From: BOG-908 sp964242115
Lineage (GTDB): Bacteria; Pseudomonadota; Alphaproteobacteria; Acetobacterales; Acetobacteraceae
Assembly: GCA_964242115.1 (NCBI GenBank)
Contig: CAXSZX010000016.1
Span: forward strand, 47,055 to 111,054
Direction of reading: 5' to 3'
Length of the DNA: 64,000 bases
Notes under the pieces: model-generated
What the model was told of the DNA's origin: nothing
Databases searched by the model: none
Seen by the model: only the letters and a program-made list of their open reading frames with translations
Shown here: positions 58,899-64,000 of the stretch, piece after piece
Position numbering within the stretch: the stretch's first letter is position 1
Layout: every line of letters starts with the position of its first letter
Translations under genes and position numbers: made by a program

Positions 58899-60641
58899 AT
58901 GGGCCTGCGCCTATCCCGCTCGACCCTCATGATCGCGTCCGCACTTGCCTTGACGGCCGCCTGTCCCACGCTGGCCGCTGCCCAGGATGGCAGTTCCCAG
59001 CTCGGGTCGATCGAAAAGCAGATCCAGGCGCTGCAGGCCGAGTTGCGGCACATGAAGTCCGAGATGGCGCAGCGCAACCGCGAGTTGAAGTCTGCCCGCG
59101 GCACCGCCTACGCGCCGCCGCCGGCCGCAACCCAGCCGGCGCCGATCACGCCGCAGATCCCGGCCGGCTATGCGCTGGTGCCTGCCGTTCCGGGCACCGC
59201 CGGCGGCTCGTTGTCGCTGGTCAAGATCCAGACGCCGCCACCGTTGCCGAAGGGCTCGTTCCAGCTCGGCGGCGTCAACGTGCAGCTCGGCGGCTTCTTC
59301 GAAGGAGCCGGCTACTACCGCTCGCGCAACGAGGTCACCGACCTCACGTCCAACTTCAACTCCGCCATCCCGCTGCGCAACAGTCCGCTATACCACGAGG
59401 CCGAGTCCGGCTTCAGCGCGCGCCAGAGCCGCTTCACCGCGGCGATGACCGCCGACCCGGACGAGGTGACCAAGCTGCAGGCCTACGTCGCGGTAGACTT
59501 CCTCAGCGCCGCGCCCACCGCCAACTACAACGAGAGCAGCAGCTTCAACCCGCGTCTGCGTGAAGCCTGGATCCAATACGCACGCAGCGACTGGGGCTTC
59601 TACGCGCTGGCAGGCCAGAGCTGGACGTTGGTGACGATGAACACGAAGGGTGTCGACCCGACCGCGATCAACGCACCGCTGCAGATCGATCCGCAATACG
59701 TCGTCGGCTTCGACTGGTCACGTCAAGCGCAGTTCCGTGTCGCCAAAAGCTTCCTGAACAATCAGTACTGGCTGGCACTCTCAATCGAGAACCCGGAGAC
59801 CATCGTCAGCGGCACCGCGCCCACCATCGCGGGCAGCACCATCAACCAGACCAACCCTGGCACCGGCGTGGACGGCAACACGATCGTGTCCACCGTGCCG
59901 GCAGTGGCAGCGGGTGCGGCCGCCTCCTCCGTCGCCGGATCGCCCGCCTATTCAAACAACTTCGCGCCCGACGTCATCCTGAAGGGCACCGCCGACTACG
60001 ACGTCGCCCACCTCGAGGCGTTCGGCCTTGGCCGCGTGTTCAACGACCGGGTGAGCCAGCTCGGCACCGGGCAGAACAACACGCAGATCGGCGGCGGCGT
60101 GGGCGGCGGCGCGCTGGTGCACGTGATCCCCAAGAAGCTGGACGTGCAGTTGAGCGGCCTGGTCGGCGAAGGCGTCGGCCGCTACGGCACGTCGCAGCTC
60201 GCTGACAGCACCTACAACTACCAGGGCAAGCCGGTACCGCTGCCCGGCTACAGCGTGCTGGCCGGTGTGGTCGGCCACCCCACGCCGCAGATCGACCTCT
60301 ACTCCTACGTCGGCGTCGAGCACGTCAGCGCGCGCTACGATCTGGGCCTGGTAAAGGGCAAGTTCGGCACGGTGGCCGGTTACGGCAGCCGCCTCATCAA
60401 CAACATCAGCTGCCAGACCGAGCTCGCCACAGAGCCCGCCACCTGCGCGCCCGCCACATCCGGCGACGGGCAGATCAACTTCGGCGGCTGGTACAAGTTC
60501 ATCCAGGGCCCGTTCGGAAAGATGCAGGTCGGCGCTCAATACTCCTACACACGCCGCTACCTTCTGCAGGGTATCGGCAAGACGCCGAAGACCGACGAGA
60601 ACATGGTGTTCTTCAGCTTCCGCTGGTATCCGTTCACCTGA
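58899..60641 (+). CDS. Porin-like outer-membrane protein with N-terminal coiled coil
   Basis: 580 residues. A signal peptide (LMIASALALTAACPTLAAAQ) is followed by a short coiled coil (IEKQIQALQAELRHMKSEMA), then a Pro/Ala-rich linker, and from about residue 125 a beta-rich domain (GSFQLGGVNVQLGGFFEGAG, FSARQSRFTAAMTADPDEVT, AWIQYARSDWGFYALAGQSW). It ends with the aromatic FSFRWYPFT expected of outer-membrane barrels. The coiled coil may trimerise the protein near the cell wall. The ATG at 58899 has GGAGAG 4 bases upstream. Confidence 0.85.
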   Translation: MGLRLSRSTLMIASALALTAACPTLAAAQDGSSQLGSIEKQIQALQAELRHMKSEMAQRNRELKSARGTAYAPPPAATQPAPITPQIPAGYALVPAVPGTAGGSLSLVKIQTPPPLPKGSFQLGGVNVQLGGFFEGAGYYRSRNEVTDLTSNFNSAIPLRNSPLYHEAESGFSARQSRFTAAMTADPDEVTKLQAYVAVDFLSAAPTANYNESSSFNPRLREAWIQYARSDWGFYALAGQSWTLVTMNTKGVDPTAINAPLQIDPQYVVGFDWSRQAQFRVAKSFLNNQYWLALSIENPETIVSGTAPTIAGSTINQTNPGTGVDGNTIVSTVPAVAAGAAASSVAGSPAYSNNFAPDVILKGTADYDVAHLEAFGLGRVFNDRVSQLGTGQNNTQIGGGVGGGALVHVIPKKLDVQLSGLVGEGVGRYGTSQLADSTYNYQGKPVPLPGYSVLAGVVGHPTPQIDLYSYVGVEHVSARYDLGLVKGKFGTVAGYGSRLINNISCQTELATEPATCAPATSGDGQINFGGWYKFIQGPFGKMQVGAQYSYTRRYLLQGIGKTPKTDENMVFFSFRWYPFT

Positions 60642-60678
60642 GCCAGGCATCGTGGGCGGCCCTCGTGCCGTCCACGAC

Positions 60679-60762
60679 AGCAAGGCGAGTAGTCCTTTGA
60701 AAAAAGACCCGAACTTTTGTTCCCGTCCACGCGGCAGCGCTGACAAAAGTTCTTGCTGATCA
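60679..60762. repeat. Element copy 37, degenerate
   Basis: GAGTAGTCCTTTGAAAAAAG and ACCCGAACTTTTGTTCCC; core CGCGGCAGCGCTGAC; then AAAAGTTCTTGCTG. Both hairpins are shortened. It is followed at once by copy 38. Confidence 0.6.
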
Positions 60763-60801
60763 ACCCTATTTTCGACGAATTGAGTCCGCCAAGCCCAGCG
60801 A

Positions 60802-60934
60802 GGAAGGCAAAGCCTGCTTTTTCGACAAAAAGCAGCAAAACACTTTCGGTCCTGCTGTCGCGGAGCTTCCAGCAGCGAGCAACCAAGAGGACAAGAGTTT
60901 TTTGGTTCGTTTTTTCAAAAACGAACCGCTTGCC
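60802..60934. repeat. Element copy 38, overlapping a possible gene start
   Basis: Left arm GCCTGC...AAAAGCAGC; core CCTGCTGTCGCGGAGC; right arm GGTTCG...CGAACC with compensating changes on both sides of the stem, followed by GCTTGCC, which holds a TTG start. Confidence 0.88.
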
Positions 60935-61427
60935 ATACCTCGCCGCCTGCGCGCTCACCGCATGCACCACCACCAGCGTCATCGACAGCGAGAACCCCTC
61001 GAAGAACCGCCCGCCGCAATGGACGGACTACTGGAGCCTGCCCGTAAACGTGCACGGCGCGGTGCCAAACCTCGCGCAGCCCGCCTTGGCTGCGCTGTTC
61101 CCGACCGCACCGCCGGCCTCGCAGGCTGCGCGGCGTGTGGAGCTGTTCCTCAACCCGGCGAGCCTGCCGCCCAATGACATGCTGTGCAGCCGCAGCGACC
61201 TGTTCGTGCCCGGCGTGCAGTCCGGCTCTTACGCGTTCCTCGCCGGCGCCCTGTGCAACGGCGCCGCGGTCGTGACCTACGCCACCGCGCACGTGCTGAC
61301 TGCCGGCCTCACGCCGGACCAGGTCCGCGGACATCTCGAGATGATGCACCTGCAGCTTTGGCAGGCGCTCACCTACGGCAACAATCATCCCGAACAGGTG
61401 CATCCGAGCTGGATGTACGGTGATTGA
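60930..61427 (+). CDS. Putative lipoprotein of unknown function
   Basis: About 165 residues. The only candidate start next to the lipobox is TTG at 60930, in the outer end of element copy 38. It gives PYLAACALTACTTTSV, a short lipoprotein-like leader with Cys after LTA but no basic residues. Starting further upstream would add element-encoded basic and hydrophobic residues (FWFVFSKTNRLPYLA). The mature part (PPQWTDYWSLPVNVHGAVPN, GVQSGSYAFLAGALCNGAAV, RGHLEMMHLQLWQAL) matches no family I know. Confidence 0.6.
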   Translation: MPYLAACALTACTTTSVIDSENPSKNRPPQWTDYWSLPVNVHGAVPNLAQPALAALFPTAPPASQAARRVELFLNPASLPPNDMLCSRSDLFVPGVQSGSYAFLAGALCNGAAVVTYATAHVLTAGLTPDQVRGHLEMMHLQLWQALTYGNNHPEQVHPSWMYGD

Positions 61428-61485
61428 CTGCAAGTGCCCGAGACGCTGACGCAGAGCCTGAAGGAACACTGACCGGCAGACGAGT

Positions 61486-61619
61486 AAGGCAGAGCCTGCT
61501 TCTTTGAAAGAAGCAGCAAAGGACTTGTGGTCCTGCTGTTGCGGACTATCGCTGAGCATGTAACCGAGGGACAAAAGTTTCTTGGTTCTGTTTTTCAAAA
61601 AAGAACCGCTTGCCTGGCC
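61486..61619. repeat. Element copy 39, reversed orientation
   Basis: GCCTGCTTCTTTGAAAGAAGC on the left; core CTGCTGTTGCGG; right arm GGTTCTGTTTTTCAAAAAAG and AACCGCTTGCC. It separates the convergent lipoprotein and sensor-kinase genes. Confidence 0.88.
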
Positions 61620-61623
61620 TCGC

Positions 61624-62997
61624 TTAAGCTGCGTCCGCCGCGCAGACGACATCGACCGCGAACCCTTCGGGCAAGCTGCTCATCCGCAGGCCGAACCCGT
61701 GCAGCCGCAGGATGGCGGCGACCAGGCTGAGGCCCAGCCCGGACCCGGCGACATGCGCCGTCGCCGGCGCGCGGTAGAAGCGTTGCAGCACCGCCTCGCG
61801 TTCGCCCACTGCAATGCCAGGTCCGTTGTCCGTCACCCGCAGGATGGGGCCCGGACTACCCGGCAGCAATCGGATCGAGACCGCCCCGCCGGCGGGCGCG
61901 AACTTGATCGCGTTGTCCACCAGGTTGGCGCAGACCTCGAACAGCAGGTCGCGGTCGCCGTAGGCGCGTTGGCCTGGCGGTGCTTCGAAGGTGAAGCGCA
62001 GGTCGCGCAACTCCGCCATCGGCTGGTAGAGTTCGGCCGCCTCTTCGGCGATGGCGGAGAGGTCCACATCGGAGAAACCCGAGCGGCGCCGCGTGCCCTC
62101 CAGCTCGCCGATGCGCAGCAGCGCGGTGATGGTGCCGAAGCATTGGTCCAGGTCGGCGATCGCGCGCGCCGCCACGTCGTCCAGCTCACCCAGCGTGGAC
62201 GCGCGCCGGCGTCCGCCTTCCAGCCGCGCCCGCATGCGCGCAAGCGGGGTGCGCAAATCGTGCGCGATGCCGTCGCCGACGCCACGCACCTCCACCAGCA
62301 GCCGCTCCATCTGGTCGACCATGCGGTTCACGCTGCCGGCCAGTATGTCGAAATCGTCCTGTGCAGCACCGACCGGGATGCGCTCGTGCAAGTCGCCGTC
62401 GATGATCCTGTCTAGCGTCCTGCGGAACGCGGCGATGCGGGAGAGCGTCCTGCGGCTGGCCCAGGTGCCGGCGGCCAGTGCCAGCACCAACGCGGGCACC
62501 AGCCCCAAGGCGAGCGCGCGGCCGACGAGCAGGCGCAGGTGCTGCAGGTCGCGGCGGCTGCGGCCGACGACGACGACCCGGCCGTCCGGCAGGACCTGTG
62601 CGATGGCGGTGACACGGTCGTCGGCGGCGCTGCGAGACGTCTGGCGCGCTACCGTCACCACGTGCGCGAGGCCGTCCGTCGGCAAATCGGCAGGGTAGCT
62701 CGCAAGGTCGCCGGCCAGCATGCGGCCGTCTGCCGTGAAGATGGCCGCGAAGCTTAACCGGTGCAGGTCGCCGGCGAAGCGCGCCTGCAGGTCGCGGGTC
62801 AGGTCCTGCGGCGGTTCGCGCGCGATGATCGCCGCCTCGTTGCGCACGGTGGCGTCGATGCGGTCTGATTCGTAGAGCGTCGTCTGCCAGTAGATGAACG
62901 CGAACAGCGCCAGCGTGCTGGCGGCGAACGCGGCAGAGGCGAGGGCGGAGTTGCGGAAGGTGTTGGTGCGGAATGCGTCGGACCAGTGGCGTTTCAT
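61624..62997 (-). CDS. Sensor histidine kinase (two-component system)
   Basis: 457 residues. Two membrane helices (about 18-40 and 160-185) flank a periplasmic sensor domain; then a HAMP domain (RRTLDRIIDGDLHERIPVGA), the phospho-His box GIAHDLRTPLARMRARLEGG, the N-box NLVDNAIKFAPAGG, the G1 box RVTDNGPGIAV, and the G2 box AGSGLGLSLVAAIL. The signal is unknown. ATG at 62997; GTG at 63003 is possible. The partner regulator lies just upstream on the same strand, with element copy 40 between them. Confidence 0.94.
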   Translation of the reverse strand: MKRHWSDAFRTNTFRNSALASAAFAASTLALFAFIYWQTTLYESDRIDATVRNEAAIIAREPPQDLTRDLQARFAGDLHRLSFAAIFTADGRMLAGDLASYPADLPTDGLAHVVTVARQTSRSAADDRVTAIAQVLPDGRVVVVGRSRRDLQHLRLLVGRALALGLVPALVLALAAGTWASRRTLSRIAAFRRTLDRIIDGDLHERIPVGAAQDDFDILAGSVNRMVDQMERLLVEVRGVGDGIAHDLRTPLARMRARLEGGRRRASTLGELDDVAARAIADLDQCFGTITALLRIGELEGTRRRSGFSDVDLSAIAEEAAELYQPMAELRDLRFTFEAPPGQRAYGDRDLLFEVCANLVDNAIKFAPAGGAVSIRLLPGSPGPILRVTDNGPGIAVGEREAVLQRFYRAPATAHVAGSGLGLSLVAAILRLHGFGLRMSSLPEGFAVDVVCAADAA

Positions 62998-63009
62998 GGT
63001 CACCGCTTT

Positions 63010-63146
63010 AAGGCAAGGCCTTCTTTTCTGAAGAAAAGAAGCAAAAGACTTTTATCCCTGCTGTCGCGATGGTTCTGCCGGCGCGCGCCCAAGGGAACGA
63101 AAGTTTTTTGGTTCTTTTTTTCAAAAAAGAATCGCTTGCCTTGCCT
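63010..63146. repeat. Element copy 40, reversed orientation, within a two-component pair
   Basis: Intact GGCCTTC left arm; core CCCTGCTGTCGCG and GGCGCGCGCCCAAGGGAACG; right arm GGTTC...GAATCGC. It fills the gap between the regulator stop and the kinase start. Confidence 0.93.
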
Positions 63147-63152
63147 GAACCA

Positions 63153-63872
63153 TCATCCCGGCGGAGGCCCGCGGAAGAGAAAGCCGCTGCCCTTCACGCT
63201 CTCGATCATCGAGGCCGCACCGGCTAGGTCGATCTTGCGGCGCAGCCGGCCGACATGCACGTCCACCAGGTTGGTTTGCGGCACGAACCTGTAGTGCCAC
63301 ACGTCTTCCAGCAGCATCGCCCGCGTCACCACCTGCCCGGGCCGGCGCATGAGGTATTCCAGCAGCCGGAACTCGCGCGGCAGGATCTCGATCTCCTCGC
63401 CACCGCGGCGCGCCACGCGGTCGATCAGGTCGAGCTCGAAACCGCCCGCGCGCAGCACCGTCTCACGGTTCTCGGCCGGCCGCCGCAGCAGCGCATCCAC
63501 GCGCGCTGCCAGCTCCTCCAGCGCGAACGGCTTGGTGAGGTAGTCGTCGCCGCCCGCCTTTAGGCCACGCACGCGTTCGTTGACGGCGCCGAGCGCGCTG
63601 AGCACCAGGACGGGAACGGCCACGTCCTGCTCGCGCAAGCGTTCGACAACGGACAGGCCGTCCATGTCCGGCAGCATGCGGTCCATGATGAGCAGCCCGT
63701 ATGGCCGTGAACTTGCGTCGGCGAGTGCGCGTGCGCCGTCGGCCACCCAGTCCACATCGTAGCCGCGCTCGCGCAGGTCGTCGATGATCTCGGCGGCGAT
63801 GGCGGAATCGTCCTCGACGAGCAGCACGTGGGCTGATCCACGCTTCGGCAAGGCGCGCGCCTCATCGGGCAT
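63153..63872 (-). CDS. OmpR/PhoB-family response regulator
   Basis: 239 residues. Receiver domain: VLLVEDDSAIAAEIIDDL, phospho-acceptor Asp in GLLIMDRMLPDMDG, Thr/Ser in VLVLSALG, Lys in DDYLTKPFALEEL. The C-terminal winged helix has LPREFRLLEYLMRRPGQVVT and the recognition helix region QTNLVDVHVGRLRRKID. The start at 63872 (MPDEARAL) has GGGAG 9 bases upstream; longer frames upstream are element-derived. Partner of the kinase at 61624-62997. Confidence 0.95.
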   Translation of the reverse strand: MPDEARALPKRGSAHVLLVEDDSAIAAEIIDDLRERGYDVDWVADGARALADASSRPYGLLIMDRMLPDMDGLSVVERLREQDVAVPVLVLSALGAVNERVRGLKAGGDDYLTKPFALEELAARVDALLRRPAENRETVLRAGGFELDLIDRVARRGGEEIEILPREFRLLEYLMRRPGQVVTRAMLLEDVWHYRFVPQTNLVDVHVGRLRRKIDLAGAASMIESVKGSGFLFRGPPPG

Positions 63873-63953
63873 GCTCGTGCGCTCCCAGGGTCCACTGGCA
63901 ACCTGCGACGGGCGAAGGCTTAGTGCTATTAAACAAGGATTTAGGCGAAGGAA

Positions 63954-64000
63954 GGTAAGCGGTTCTTTTTTGACAAAAAGAACCAAAAAACTTTTGCTTC
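63954..64000. repeat. Element copy 41, cut by the window edge
   Basis: AAGCGGTTC left arm with a GACAAAAAGAACC second strand, then AAAAAACTTTTGC. The rest lies beyond the window. Confidence 0.85.

Noticed and set aside
664..64000. Elements as a CRISPR array
   Set aside because: The copies are dispersed singly, not separated by unique spacers of uniform length, and no cas gene is present.
664..64000. Elements as simple intrinsic terminators
   Set aside because: The small hairpins have AT-rich stems and are generally followed by A-runs or GC-rich ends rather than a U-tract after a GC-rich stem. The long conserved core and inverted ends also go beyond a terminator, though an effect on transcription is still possible.
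1..64000. tRNA or rRNA genes
   Set aside because: No cloverleaf-like sequence with a T-arm motif and no rRNA-like stretch was recognised on either strand by eye; a tRNA scan would be decisive.

Overview
This is a GC-rich alphaproteobacterial chromosome segment. A fliF-fliG-fliH-fliN-flbD operon laid out as in Caulobacter, a CtrA-like box before fliF, sigma-54-type promoters at the hook genes, a HWE-family histidine kinase and many TTG/GTG starts suggest a flagellated member of the Rhodospirillales, perhaps Acetobacteraceae. The taxonomic guess is inference; no rRNA or tRNA was seen. Most genes are ordinary chromosomal housekeeping or metabolic genes. No transposase, integrase or prophage was found.

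Layout. 1-10284 is a flagellar locus: flgE (cut by the left edge) faces fliK-flgD across a region with two opposed sigma-54 promoters, then fliF-G-H-N-flbD-flhA follow with overlapping ends. 10408-13357 holds a stand-alone receiver protein and a PAS-PAS-HWE kinase, separated by about 1 kb with no convincing gene. 13558-19748 is a catabolic group: an oxalate/formate-type transporter, a PanE-like reductase, an AMP-forming CoA ligase of the oxalate-CoA-ligase type and two FAH-family hydrolases. 19947-23094 carries a HEAT-like protein, xthA, an A-type Fe-S carrier and a dGTPase. 23435-35371 is rich in surface or glycan genes: a membrane protein with a GT2-GtrA protein, gamma-glutamyltransferase, an NmrA-like protein, an exported protein, GT4, an NAD-epimerase and a GMC oxidoreductase. 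36003-46374 has yebC, ruvC, small enzymes, cstA with ybdD, two acetyltransferases and an FMN monooxygenase. 46503-49103 is the lepB-rnc-era operon. 49312-51268 has a YqjE/YqjD-like pair and an ABC ATPase with several altered catalytic motifs. 51574-64000 has an aldo/keto reductase, a complete RND efflux operon, a porin-like protein, a lipoprotein candidate and an OmpR-type two-component pair.

The most striking feature is a family of about 43 copies, whole or partial, of an AT-rich palindromic intergenic element of roughly 130-150 bp, about one per 1.5 kb, at almost every transcription-unit boundary. Each whole copy has two outer arms that are inverted repeats of each other. Each arm also contains its own hairpin (for example GGTTCTTTTTT facing AAAAAAGAACC). 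The GC-rich core carries CTGTCGCGG and/or CCGCGACAG. Copies are absent from the interiors of the long flagellar and RND operons, but one separates rnc from era. Several copies appear to have been taken into genes: they supply TTG start codons, a signal-peptide start and a C-terminal tail. No mobilising enzyme for the family lies in this window.
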